This document shows, piece after piece, positions 33,653 through 43,854 of a DNA stretch of 64,000 nucleotides. Made by a program: the position numbers and the translations under genes. The notes below the pieces were generated by a model. That model ran no database searches, had not been told where the DNA came from, and worked only from the letters and a program-made list of their open reading frames with translations. Source of the stretch: Plasmodiophora brassicae (taxonomy: Eukaryota; Endomyxa; Phytomyxea; Plasmodiophorida; Plasmodiophoridae); assembly GCA_039704465.1 (NCBI GenBank), contig JASFAU010000018.1:310001-374000 (forward strand). The letters are read 5' to 3'. Every line of letters starts with the position of its first letter. The first letter of the stretch is position 1.

Positions 33653-35318
33653 TCAGACGGCGGCAAGCTGGACCTGGTACTGCAAGGTCTGTTTGGCACG
33701 AGCGTCCCGCCGCCGGGTCCAGACCAGGCAGGCGGCGATCGTCCCGATTATCACGACCACACCGACGGCGGCAGTCAGGACGGGGATGGACAATCCCGCG
33801 AACACGTTGCCGTTCGAACTGTCGGACAGGGTGGCAGGCGCCTGACGTCCGCGGTTCAACGTCGTGAACCGGCGGCTCCACGTCGACGGCTTCGTGGAGA
33901 GACGGCCTTGCAGGCGCGACGACGTGGTCGGGCGAGGCGCCGGTCCCGGTGCTGGGCCTGGGCCCTGACTAGCGAGCGTTGGCGACGAAGTCACCTGAAC
34001 TGGCGACGGCGGCATCGGCATCGGTGTTGGCGAGTTCGTTGGAGCCGGGATCGGTGTTGGCGAGTTCGTTGGAGCCGGGATCGGTGTCGGCGAGTTCGTT
34101 GGAGCCGGGAGCGGTGTCGGCGAGTTCGTTGCGGCCGGGATCGGTGTCGGTGAGTTCGTTGCGGCCGGGATCGGTGTCGGTGAGTTCGTTGGAGCCGGGA
34201 TCGGTGTCGGCGAGCTGGTCGACGCTGAGGTTGGGGACGGGAGCGGTGCGGGAGACTTGGACGGGGCAGGTGACGGTGTCGGAAACGGCGACATCGGAGG
34301 ACCGGTGGGCGCTCCTTGTACGGTCCGGTACCCGTTGCTGTCGTACGTCTGGCAGGCATAGTATTCCGTGCCCACGTCGCAGGTCTTGACGATGCCCTCG
34401 AGGTTGGCAGTGTTCGTGGCGGCGCACGCCGAGGCGACCGATGCGATGATTGGGCAACCGCCCGTCCCTGCCGTCGTGTACTCGACGGCGAACACGGGCT
34501 TGCCCGCCTGGATGAACGGATTGTACTGGGCGCAGTCGCCCGAGTATTCGGCGCAGGATTCGACGACAGCAAAGTCGAACAGGGCGGCCAGGTTGTACTT
34601 CGCGACCAGGTCGCCCCCGTTCTTCAGGCCAATCGCCATCCCCATATCGTGCACCGTCGTCGACAACCAGTTCATGTAGTCGATCGCGTCGGCCTCCACC
34701 AGGTCCGGCAGCTTTGGCATGAACGTGGGGTACGTGTAGCTGTCCAGGTTGTCGGGCTCGATGGCGTGGCACCCGTACGAGGCCATACGCTGGAACCGGG
34801 CCTTGATCAGCGCGCGCGTCTCGTTCCGTCGAATGTCCAGGAAGCTCTCGTTGGGCCATCCCGGGTACACGTTGCCAACGATTGTGGGCGTCACAGCCGT
34901 AAACTGGCTCGCATCCGCCTTGCCCGTGTCCAGGGCGCCCACTGTCGTCCAATGTCCAAATGTCAGAACGGCTCCACCGTTTGATCGCAGTGCCTGTACC
35001 GTTGACGTAGCAGATGACGTAGCGGTTGTGGGCGTGTAGGGCGTTCATCAGTGTGGGAATGTCACTCGGGCTGAGTTGCTCAGGGTCGAGATCCCATACG
35101 GGGACATTGGGCGTTGACACGTCTGGGACGGTGGTGAAGGTCAGCCTCCACTGCGTAACGAATCGGGGATCGGTCAGACCGGCCTGCTGGCGAATAGGCA
35201 TACTGCATACCTCCCAACCCATGCCGATCTGCGGCCGGGTCCATGTCGCTTCGACGTTCGTCGCCCCGTGCAACACTGCCAGTACTGCTGCCAATGCCAG
35301 CGAGCCCGATGCGACCAT
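33653..35318 (-). CDS. GH114 glycosidase with mucin-like stalk and membrane anchor (gene 1)
   Basis: Endo-alpha-1,4-polygalactosaminidase family (GH114), which cleaves galactosamine-containing polymers. Two exons, 35318-35000 and 34941-33653, give 535 residues. Signal peptide [20 protein letters not shown]; catalytic domain with [24 protein letters not shown] (across the intron), [40 protein letters not shown] and [11 protein letters not shown]...CAQYNPF, then FAVEYT. After about residue 360 comes a Pro/Ser/Thr stalk of 10-residue repeats ([10 protein letters not shown]) encoded by 30-bp repeats, then a single transmembrane helix ([21 protein letters not shown]) and a short basic tail [10 protein letters not shown]. 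This is a surface-anchored enzyme. First of three GH114 loci on this strand. Confidence 0.9.
34020..34230 (-). repeat. 30-bp tandem repeat encoding the GH114 stalk
   Basis: About seven head-to-tail copies of a 30-bp unit (plus-strand core TCGGTGTTGGCGAGTTCGTT), differing by single bases (TTGGAGCC versus TTGCGGCC). Read on the minus strand each copy gives a ten-residue [14 protein letters not shown] unit. The unit length keeps the frame, so copy number can vary without breaking the gene. Confidence 0.9.
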
Positions 35319-35642
35319 CACGTCAACCCCCTGCAAGATACGAAATGTCTATACGGGGGGCTCGTCGACGGTCGAAGGGTATCTGATCGTGGACCGATAT
35401 TGTGTACCTGTTGCCGCACCAGATACGTGGCACATATCTATAGGGCGCAAGCAGATCTCGTAAGGCAGATTTGGATCAAGCGCATCGACAATCTCTCGCT
35501 GCCGACTCGTTTCACCGGAATCACAGTACGAACGCCTCTGACGAGGCGTTGGTGTATGGTGTGGTAACCTGGGAGCTTGTCCAGATGACATAGAACGATA
35601 TGCGAGTCAAGCACTGCGTTATTAGGCAGCCGGCGAGGCCTG
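35319..35642. other. Intergenic between GH114 gene 1 and pseudogene 2
   Basis: About 320 bases upstream of GH114 gene 1, presumably its promoter. No supported gene or repeat. Confidence 0.4.
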
Positions 35643-36702
35643 TCAAACGGGAGCATCCTGGCCGGTGCTGTGCCCAGTTGGCTGGGCACGCAAAGCCCCG
35701 CGTCGGATGCAGACCGGGCACGCGGCAACGGTGACGACGGTGATCCCGTCGGCCACACCGCCCGCTGCACTGAGCACGGTGACTGAAGAACCCGTCGACC
35801 AGTTCGGCGCCCCTGGAACGCTGCGGTACCCGTTGCTATCGTACGTCTGGCAGGGCTGGTACTCGGGCCCCAGATTGCAGGTCTTGATGAGGCCCTCGAA
35901 GTTGGCGGCGTTCGTGACGGCGCAGGCGGTGGCGGCAGACTTGATCACTGGGCAGCCGCCCGACCCTGCCGTCGTGTACTCGGCGGCGAACACGGGCTTG
36001 CCCGCCTGGATGAACGGAGCGTACTGAGCGCAGTCGCCCGGTTTCTCAGCGCACGACTCCACGACGGCAAAGTCGAACAGGGCGGCCAGGTTGTGGGGCG
36101 TGACCAGGTCGCCACCGTTCTTCAGGCCGACGGCCATGCCCAGGCCGTGCACCGTCGTCGCGATCCAGTTCAGGTAGGCCATGGCGTCGGCGGCGGTTAG
36201 GCCGGGTCACATTGCTGCGCGTGTCCAGGAAGAACTCGCCGGGCCATCCTGGGTACGGGGCGCCCACGATCGCCGGCTCCACCGTCGTGAATCAACTCGC
36301 ATCCGAACGATTGATCTCCAAGGACCCCACTGCCGATCAGTCAGCGCGCGACATCGACGCAAAGGTGTTTAGCAGCGCCGTTCTCACCGTTGACGTAGCA
36401 GATGACGTACCGGTGTTGGCGTGCATGGCGTTCATCAGCGTGGGGATGTCATCTGGGGCGACTAGATCCAGGACGAGTTCCCTGGCGGGAACGTTGGGCG
36501 TCGTTACATCCGGGACAGTATCGAAGGTCAGCTCCCACTGAGGTGTCGCTCGAGTGTCAGTCCGAATTCGTTCCGACCGTCGCGTCGCAAGTGCACATGC
36601 CTGCCAGCCCATTCCGATCTGTGGTGCCGTCCAGGTCGCGTCGACGTCTGCCAGGCAATACAGCATGGCCGCTGTCAATGTCAGCGCGTTCCGGGTGCCC
36701 AT
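35643..36702 (-). pseudogene. GH114 pseudogene (gene 2)
   Basis: Clearly homologous to its neighbours: leader ending [74 protein letters not shown] and [21 protein letters not shown]. It carries several lesions: a one-base deletion near 36414 shifts frame before the YVICYVN strand; CAG has become TGA at 36292-36294 (DAS then stop, where gene 1 has DASQFT); and about 120 bases are missing near 36190-36215, removing the segment that includes the conserved EPDN motif. The stalk repeats are also absent, though a degraded membrane helix and basic tail remain (GITVVTVAACPV). Taken together it cannot encode an active enzyme. Confidence 0.85.
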
Positions 36703-36899
36703 GACGTTCAACGCGGGGAACGACAGCAAGATTTGAAACGGTCGCGAGCGCCTCGTGCAATCATCGGATACGGGCACCGCTGTAGGTCGACATATCTCCG
36801 AATGGCGTTGGCAAGTTCAACGCTAGCCGCTGAAACTGGGACTCTGCTGCAGGATCGAATATCATATCCTTCGACAGATTTAGACCAGCAGTATTTCGC

Positions 36900-37160
36900 A
36901 CGACAATCAACCGGGCACTGTTGGGGGCCAGGTCTGCTTGGGGCGAGCATCTCCGTCGGGTCCAGACCTAGAAGGCGAATAGGGCACCGATGGCCCCGAT
37001 TGACACGTTAGTGTCCTCCTTGAGGACACTTCCGATGACATCCCTGTAGGCGCATGTTGCTTCAGGTGCTGGTCTGAATGCATGGCGGCATGCTCACGGT
37101 TCAGTGTCGCGAACCGACGGCGCCGTCCCCACGTACGGCAGCCCCTTCCGGTAGATCGAC
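36900..37160 (-). pseudogene. Relic of a GH114 anchor and tail
   Basis: On the minus strand this stretch resembles the end of GH114 gene 1: RRFATLNRE (gene 1 RRFTTLNRG) and, further down in another frame, VWTRRR followed by a remnant of DARAKQT. Frames are broken. It lies just downstream of GH114 gene 3, which stops early at 37429, so the simplest reading is the lost stalk/anchor end of gene 3. Confidence 0.6.
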
Positions 37161-37428
37161 GTAGCATTCCTTCGAGCGAGTAAGTCGTCTTCTCTGTCGC
37201 GTAAAGGTGAGCTCGCGCGTCGGCTGAGGAGTCGTAGAGGCCTCAGGCAGGAGTCGGAAGCGGTGCTTGAAGGCTAGCATCCGCTGCCTGGAGCCGCCAT
37301 CAGCAGCGATGGGGATCCGTCTCTGATGAGGTCCAAGAAAGCAACATATCAGTTTATTTCAGCACAATATAAATGCAATAGAACGATCGGAACCAGGAAT
37401 ACGGATCAAGTTCGGCCCTGGCGTTCGC

Positions 37429-38439
37429 TCAGGGTGCCGTGCGGTACCCGTTCAGGTCGTACGTCTGGCAGGCTTGATATTCCGGCCCCAGACCGCACGC
37501 CTTGATGATGCCTTCGATGTTGGCGGCGTTCGTGGCGGAACACGCCGACTCCATCGATGAGGCGAGCGAGCAACCGCCCGACCCGACGTCGGTGTACTCG
37601 GCGGCGAACACAGGCTTGCCCGCCTGGATGAAAGGGTTGTACTTGGCGCAATCACCTGGGAATTCGGCACAAGACTCGACGACGGCAAAGTCGAAGATGG
37701 AGGCCAGGTTGTGGGTCGCGACCAGGTCACCACAGTTCTTCAGGCCAACAGCCATGCCCAGGTTGTGCACCGTTGTCGAGATCCAGTCCAGGTAGTCCAG
37801 GGTGTCGGAAAGTGTCAGGTTTGGGGCGGTCGGGGCGAACGTGTTATACAGGTAGCTGTCCAGATTGTCGGGCTCGATGGCGTGGCACCCGTACGAGGCC
37901 ATGCGCTCGAACCGGCCTTTGATCAGCGCGCGCGTCTCGCTACGACGGATGTCCAGGAAGTACTCGTTAGGCCATCCCGGGTACTCGTTGCCAACGATCG
38001 TGGGCGTCACAGCCGTGAACTGGCTCGCGTCCGACTTGCCCGTGTCCAGGGCGCCCACTCGTAGAATGTTAGAGGTTTGACAGTACCGTACGGTGGGTGA
38101 AATCGATACCATTGACGTAGCAGATGATGTACCGGTCGTTGGCGTGAAGGTCGTTCATCAAAGTCGGAATGTCAGTCGAATCGAGCTGTTCAGGGTCAAC
38201 ATCCCACACGGGAACGTTCGGGGTCGTCACATCCGGAACCGCGTTGAAGGTCAGCTCCCACTACGGAACCAATATTCGAATATCAGCCCCACGTACGTAC
38301 GTTACTGGTGGCGTGTGCACAAGGTGCGTACCTGCCAGCCCATGCCGACCGCAGGTCGGGGCCAATCTGCGTTGACGTCAACGACCCCATGCAGGACCGC
38401 TGCTATGGCGGCGAATGCCAGCGCGCTCCTGATGCCCAT
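37429..38439 (-). CDS. GH114 glycosidase, soluble form (gene 3)
   Basis: Three exons (38439-38332, 38260-38110, 38057-37429) total 888 nt, 295 residues. Signal peptide MGIRSALAFAAIAAVLHG; catalytic domain with [81 protein letters not shown] (gene 1 has GLKNGGDLV), [11 protein letters not shown] and FAAEYTDVG. It ends soon after CQTYDLNGYRT with no stalk or membrane helix, so the product should be secreted free. Its first intron is absent from gene 1; the second is at the same CYVN/VGALD codon. Whether the Gly-to-Cys change matters is unknown. Confidence 0.88.
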
Positions 38440-38449
38440 AACGCCAACC

Positions 38450-39145
38450 TTAGGAAAACCGGCAAGATGTGGAATGGCCGCTCGCGCCTCTGGCAGCGTG
38501 GATATCTTCGCCTTCGGGTAGGGTCGGACAACAGCATGCGGCTCGCCACAATCGGGACATAATATCGTAGTGGAATATCTCGGTTATTGGGCAACCAATA
38601 GCAGCGTTCAAGATACGACTGGATATCGTATCGGACGGAATCTTGTCAGGCTCCTGTTGGCGCATCCACACACCAAGGGCTAATTGCATTGACTGTACTA
38701 GAATATCGGGAAGTGCATACAGGAGCCGCTCCGTTTTGGATTGCCTGTTCGGGAACCAGTTATTCGACGCGTTCGTGAGGACGACGAAATGACACACGTC
38801 CCTGGCGACCCTGCCCGCGGGCGTAATTGACTTCCCGTCGGTGCCGCCGCTTTCACGCTGCAGGGTGCAGGGTGCACCCGGTGGTCCGCCACGATCCAGG
38901 CCTTTTGATTGCCTGTTGATGGTATTGCTACGGGCGACGAGTGCCAGTGACTGTGAGGCTCTTTGCGCGCAGCGATGAATGTCGAGGTCGCCCATGACCG
39001 AGGAACATTGAGAAGCACGCAAACGCCTGAGTGCCGGGCATTGCACTGAAGCACCTCGATCTCCTTGCCTACTTCCCTGTTTCCACAGGGATGCCGAAAC
39101 ACGGGATGCACCGGCGCGCATCTGCGCTAGACCAGGAAATGACAA
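38450..39145 (-). CDS. Unrecognised open frame, about 230 codons
   Basis: One long frame with coherent composition (MGDLDIHRCAQRASQSLALVA, then ARDVCHFVVLTNASNNWFPNR and ILVQSMQLALGVWMRQQ). A likely start is the Met of MGDLDIH near 38998. It ends only just beyond the GH114 gene 3 start, so it could be a real gene or a decayed element. No family recognised and no splice sites needed. Confidence 0.35.
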   Translation of the reverse strand: MSFPGLAQMRAGASRVSASLWKQGSRQGDRGASVQCPALRRLRASQCSSVMGDLDIHRCAQRASQSLALVARSNTINRQSKGLDRGGPPGAPCTLQRESGGTDGKSITPAGRVARDVCHFVVLTNASNNWFPNRQSKTERLLYALPDILVQSMQLALGVWMRQQEPDKIPSDTISSRILNAAIGCPITEIFHYDIMSRLWRAACCCPTLPEGEDIHAARGASGHSTSCRFS

Positions 39146-39259
39146 ATTTCAAGCAATCGGTGCGCAAGAGAAGCTGACGAGCGATGACGGATTGCAGGGT
39201 ACTGGCCAGTCTGTGAGCCCGAAGGTGTATTCGTTGCGTCTTGAACACGTCTCTCCTAA

Positions 39260-39613
39260 CTAAGGAGTTGGCAACACCGTTGTGGCGGCAGCAGCGGCAG
39301 CGCAGGCCGCCATACAGGCACCTTGCGCCGCACTGCACTTGGCAGCGGCCGCTAGCCCCGCCGATGAGGCCCCCGTGAGCCAGGCCCACCAGCCAACGGG
39401 GCCTGTGGCTGCTGCTGAAACAGTAACGGTGCCGAACACGACCCCTGCAGCGCCGTAGCACGATACCACGGCCGCATTGCATGCCGTCTGGCACGCCCCC
39501 ATTGTCATGAATCCCAGTGTCGGCCCACCCGTCGCATTGCCGAACAGCATGAATGATATGACCAGTGCCGTCAGCGCCATGACCATCATGTCCTTAGTAG
39601 TCGGCTTGGTCAA
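39260..39613 (-). CDS. Small secreted Cys/Ala/Gly-rich protein, copy 1
   Basis: Single-exon 117-residue protein: hydrophobic leader (MMVMALTALVISFMLFGNATG), then GPTLGFMTMGACQTACNAAVVSCYGAAG, a Gly/Ala/Val/Thr core, WLTGASSAGLAAAAKCSAAQGACMAACAAAAAATT and end. The CQxxCNxAxxxCY ... CxAAxGxCMxACAA pattern of six cysteines resembles the small proteins often labelled zygote-specific (Zys-like) in algae and fungi; that label is from memory of the pattern and is tentative. Function unknown. Confidence 0.72.
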   Translation of the reverse strand: MTKPTTKDMMVMALTALVISFMLFGNATGGPTLGFMTMGACQTACNAAVVSCYGAAGVVFGTVTVSAAATGPVGWWAWLTGASSAGLAAAAKCSAAQGACMAACAAAAAATTVLPTP

Positions 39614-40126
39614 GCGTCGGAGCTAGCAGGCGGTAACCTCCACGGATCGGTTCTGAGAGCGGGGACGTGGTCACACGAGTGACCGACTGGGAAGGCGGGC
39701 GGCGCCATGTGACGGACAGAGGGCGGCAGCCCCCCTAGAGTCTTGAGGTGATCCAATCATAGTCACGGCGGTCTTGCTCCCCTGAAAGACCTGTCTATGA
39801 TTTGTTGTGGTACTCCGACTCGCATGGTTGTAATGGAGAAGATCGCGAATATCTATGGCATAAGGGCTGTGCTCGGAACATGCCCGAACACAGACCTTAA
39901 AACAAGCTCTGCGCTCGCAGTGAATGCTTCCCCTCCGCGGACTCTCTCCATTCATCTGCCCAATCTACACAGCTACAATCGCCACACTGGAACCGAGACA
40001 TCAGCGCAATAACGATATATAACGTTCCTGTGAATACGAAGTCTGGGCGTGCTACGTGACACCATTGCCGCAATATTCATCGCGCACGTAAGTGTATTGA
40101 GACGTCATTCAGAACGGGCAGGTAGA
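39614..40126. other. Intergenic between the two small secreted proteins
   Basis: About 510 bp; presumed promoter of copy 1. No supported gene. Confidence 0.4.
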
Positions 40127-40465
40127 TTACGGCGTTGGCGCCGCCGTAGTCGCAGCTGCGGCCGCAGCGCAAGCGGCCATGCAAACACCCTGGGCGGCAC
40201 TGCACTTAGCCGCAGCCGCAAGGCCAGTCGCGGACGCTCCAGTCAGCCAGGCGAGCCAGCCCACCGGACCCGCCGCCGCACTTGTCAGAGTGACCGTCCC
40301 CATAACCAGACTTGCTCCCGCGTAGCAGGTTACTGCTGCAGCATTACATGCCGTCTGGCATGCTCCATAGGTCAAGAAGCCCAGCGTCGGCCCGGCGACC
40401 GCACAACCGACGAAAAGCCCGACCATCATCACCGCGTTCATCAGCATCAGCATCTTGACTTTCAT
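40127..40465 (-). CDS. Small secreted Cys/Ala/Gly-rich protein, copy 2
   Basis: Tandem paralogue of the gene at 39260-39613, 112 residues, single exon. Leader MKVKMLMLMNAVMMVGLFVGCAVA is different, but the mature part is closely similar: GPTLGFLTYGACQTACNAAAVTCYAG, GPVGWLAWLTGASATGLAAAAKCSAAQG, CMAACAAAAAATTAAPTP. All six core cysteines are conserved between copies while leaders diverge, as expected for a functional secreted pair. Confidence 0.72.
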   Translation of the reverse strand: MKVKMLMLMNAVMMVGLFVGCAVAGPTLGFLTYGACQTACNAAAVTCYAGASLVMGTVTLTSAAAGPVGWLAWLTGASATGLAAAAKCSAAQGVCMAACAAAAAATTAAPTP

Positions 40466-40564
40466 CCCCGCCTCACAGAGACTCTTGAGTCTTGACCATT
40501 AGCGTACTCCGTATTGGGGCCCAAACGGAACCGGATTTCGTGAATCCCGAGCCGTGCGCGAAGT

Positions 40565-40675
40565 GGCCGGACGGGTCAACTCTCCCGCGGTTTGGCGGGA
40601 GGGGCCCAAGCCTGTCGTCGAGACGGCGAGACCCCGCCTCTCGGTAGGCCTTGCAGGCTTCGGTTAACCGCTACC
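40565..40675 (+). ncRNA. Possible structured RNA element upstream of SAM synthetase
   Basis: Several strong stems occur in about 110 nt: CTCCCGC/GCGGGAG around a TTTG-type loop; an outer AAGCCTG/CAGGCTT pair; and an inner CGAGACGGCG/CGCCTCTCG pair with one bulge. GGGCCCAA occurs twice, around 40518 and 40607. I recognise no tRNA, snoRNA or SRP motif. It lies about 400 nt upstream of the SAM synthetase ATG, so it could be a separate ncRNA or part of a long leader. Evidence is complementarity by eye only. Confidence 0.3.
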
Positions 40676-41080
40676 GACATTTCGCAATGTCATTGTGAAT
40701 CGTTATGAGACGGCAGCTGCTGCTGGGTGGGTGGGGTCGACAAGCTGGCGACCCCAGCGAGCGGCTGCCCGGCTCGGGTTTCAGAGTGTCAGACGACAGA
40801 CGTCACCCAAAATAGATCAGGAAGGTGGGGACGGGGGGCGAGCAGGCAAGTCGCACCTGGCGACTGAGAACCGTCGACCGGTCCCGTTTTGGTACCCTGG
40901 GAGGGACCCCTCCAGTCGCGGCGCGTCCGCCTTGACAGTGCCAAGCCGTGGTGCAAGCACCATGGCAACTTTTGCGCGGACTCTGCGCCGCGCCGCGGAG
41001 TGGCGACGGGGGCCGCGTGTCACAACGCTAATCGACGCATCGCGGGACGTTCGCCAAGCCCTATCCGACCATCGATCATC

Positions 41081-42470
41081 ATGACCGTCGACCACTCCGG
41101 GAAGCGGACGTACCTGTTCACGTCCGAGAGCGTTAACGAAGGCCACCCCGACAAGCTTGCTGACCGCGTCTCGGACACTGTGCTCGATGCCGTCCTGGCG
41201 GCCGACCCGAACGGCAAGGTGGCCTGCGAAACCGCAACGAAGACCAACATGATCATGATCTTCGGCGAGAGTATCGCATCATTGTCCCATCCGATTGCCG
41301 TTCATGTCTCTGACGTCATCAACGAACAGTCTCGACCACCGCCAAGCTGAACCTCGAGCAAGTTGTTCGCGACGCCGTGAAGTCTGTCGGATACGATGAC
41401 GAGAAGAAGGGCCTCGACTACAAGACCATGAACGTTGTCGTCGCGATTGAGGAGCAGAGCCCTGACATTGCCCAGGGCGTGCACGAGAACCGTAGCGAAG
41501 AAGACGTAATGCGCAACCTATTTCAATGTCGACCGTAATTGACAGCGGTTCTTAGATCGGCGCCGGTGACCAAGGCCACATGTTCGGCTACGCCTCTGAC
41601 GAGACGCCCGAGCTGATGCCGTTGACGCACGTCCTCGCGACCAAGCTTGGTTCGCGCCTGACGGACGTTCGAAAGAAGGGCATCTTGCCGTGGGTCCGTC
41701 CTGATGGCAAGACTCAAGTTACGGTCGAGTACGAGGAAGAGAACGGGAAGCTCACTCCCAAGCGTGTCCACACGATTGTCATTTCGACCCAGCACTCGGA
41801 GGACGTCACGCAAGAACAGGTATCCATTGTGGGTGTTTACCATTCCAACCCGTTCTAATGGTCCAAACTCAGATCATGGCTGACCTTCGCGAACATGTCA
41901 TCAAGCAGGTTGTTCCCGAGAGGTACCTGGACGAGGACACCGTGTACCATCTGAACCCCTCGGGACGTTTTGTTATCGGCGGTCCCGATGGTGACGCTGG
42001 GCTTACGGGACGCAAGATCATCATCGACACGTACGGTGGTTGGGGCGCCCATGGCGGCGGGGCGTTCTCCGGCAAGGACCCGAGCAAGGTCGACCGATCT
42101 GCCGCGTACGCCGCACGCTGGGTGGCCAAGTCACTGGTCGCCGCTGGCCTGGCAAGCCGCTGCTTGGGTAATTCTCCCGTTCGATCATGGTTCTAGGACC
42201 TGTTGCTGACATTATGCATTAGTCCAAGTGTCATACGCCATCGGCATTTCTACTCCACTGTCTGTTTACGTTAACTCGTACGGAACTGGGAAGAAATCGG
42301 ACACTGAACTTCTTCGGATCGTGGAGGCCAACTTCGACTTGCGCCCTGGTGCCATCATCCGCGACCTGAACCTGAAGCGCCCGATCTATATCAACACGTC
42401 GGCCTACGGCCACTTCGGCCGCACCGAGAAGGACTTCACCTGGGAGCAGCCCAAGTCCCTCAAGGTTTAA
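41081..42470 (+). CDS. S-adenosylmethionine synthetase (methionine adenosyltransferase)
   Basis: Makes S-adenosylmethionine from methionine and ATP in the cytosol. Five exons (41081-41270, 41330-41505, 41556-41819, 41873-42167, 42223-42470) total 1173 nt, 390 residues, the usual length. Signatures: [21 protein letters not shown] at the N terminus, FGE/ISTTAK across intron 1, [23 protein letters not shown] (the GAGDQG ATP motif restored by intron 2), [52 protein letters not shown] (phosphate loop) and AYGHFGR near the end. All catalytic motifs are intact. Each intron is needed for frame, which supports the model. Confidence 0.97.
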
Positions 42471-43182
42471 ACGCATACTTCATCCCTGATTGCATAAGGA
42501 CGTCCGCGATCACTGTTAAACGATACAATTTAGTCACTGTTCAAACACCTTCGTCATAATCAGGACTCACTACTTTATTAACCTGGTTTGACCCTGGGTG
42601 GCCATTCAACGCGTGGTACTGCGACTCAACGAGAAAGTCTCACGAGGCACCAAAGTAGGAAGGGCGATGACCCGATGAACCACGTTACGTTCATCACCCA
42701 GAAATACAGTACGTGCAAACAGGTCGTGCACCAGGTATACCGGGTACTGGGCGTCCTGTAGTGCAGCGGCTCATCGCCGGTTCCTATCCTTCAGGGACAG
42801 TCTAATCATTTGGGATGGACTCATCCTGGCGTCTCCGACAGAACCACAACCTAAAACCAATACTTGCCTCGTAGTGCTCCCATGCGCTCGCTACCGACAC
42901 GATGTGCAGAACCATTCCTGCTGTAAAATGGATCAGTGCCTGTTCTGGATGCTGAGTCTCGCCTTTGCAACTCCTGAACTGTTCGGATGCCCGCCAAGTG
43001 CGGTCCATGTGCAACTATCCAACTGCCTTGAGTGAAAATACTGGGCGTTGAATCCCGAACGGGGGAATCATCAACTACAATGCTGATTTGCAATTCTGGG
43101 TGTGGCGAGTCCATGTCTAGATGCAGGTGCCCCACTACCGGGTGCTCTACCCTCGATGCTTGCTTCCAGTCGCAAGTGTGCA
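42471..43182. other. Convergent intergenic region, no clear gene
   Basis: Between the convergent ends of SAM synthetase and TAF9. A minus-strand frame of about 126 codons (42851-43231) overlaps the TAF9 3' end and has no recognisable content; I do not call it. Otherwise AT-richer non-coding sequence. Confidence 0.4.
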
Positions 43183-43708
43183 TCAGTGAGAATGTCTCGG
43201 CTTTACATCGTAATTCGCCGCTAGCAAGCACAGCTTCTCGTTAGGGAGCCGTAAGCCAACTCGGTCTGGATTGACAACAGGCAAAGGTTGCCGATTCCTT
43301 TCAAGAGCCACCGCATGCAGCACCTGGACATACGTAAGCCATTGTCGTTCCCACGCCAGCCACGATGTTCGCCCTGCGTACCTCTCGCTGCGGCGGCTGC
43401 AGGAAGCAGAAATTCATCTTGGTCTGGATCGCCATTCGAATATCGGATATGTCGATTTTCTGCCTGCCGCTATGCTGTTGGTACATTTGCGCGTCGCCGA
43501 GAATCTCCAGCACGTGCCCTGGGAGGACTCAGCAACGTCGGCGAGCACGTCCGCCCCGCAGTACCCTACGATGCATAAACTCCAGCAGCTGGTTCACGAT
43601 CTTCGGTTCGTACTCCACGACGCCCATCGACCGCAGGATCGCGTCGATGCAGATGGCGTCGCGCGGCACCTCATTGGCGATGTCGTCCTCGGCGTCTTCG
43701 TCGCCCAT
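43183..43708 (-). CDS. TFIID/SAGA subunit TAF9 (histone fold)
   Basis: Transcription factor subunit that pairs with TAF6 in TFIID and SAGA. Three exons (43708-43570, 43518-43382, 43323-43183) total 417 nt, 138 residues. An acidic start (MGDEDAEDD) leads into VPRDAICIDAILRSMGVVEYEPKIVNQLLEFMHR, then across intron 1 HVLEILGDAQMYQQH and KIDISDIRMAIQ, the TAF9 histone fold. Exon 3 gives RNRQPLPVV...VGLRLPNEKLCLLAANYDVK, the conserved post-fold segment (consensus RN..PLP.I...LRLP....L..NY). The protein is short like yeast Taf9, with no long C-terminal extension. Confidence 0.92.
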
Positions 43709-43854
43709 TGCGCTTGACCAAAACGCGTCGGCTGCGCGCAAATCGGTCCAATACCGCGTCTGCCTGCCGTGCGCAGACGAATCCTATGGAATGGGGACCG
43801 ACAGCCTCCTTGCTATTTTACTAATTATGCTAAATAATCGCCGTGAAACACGGT

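Noticed and set aside
42851..43231. Minus-strand frame of 126 codons
   Set aside because: It overlaps the TAF9 C-terminal exon in another frame and shows no domain.
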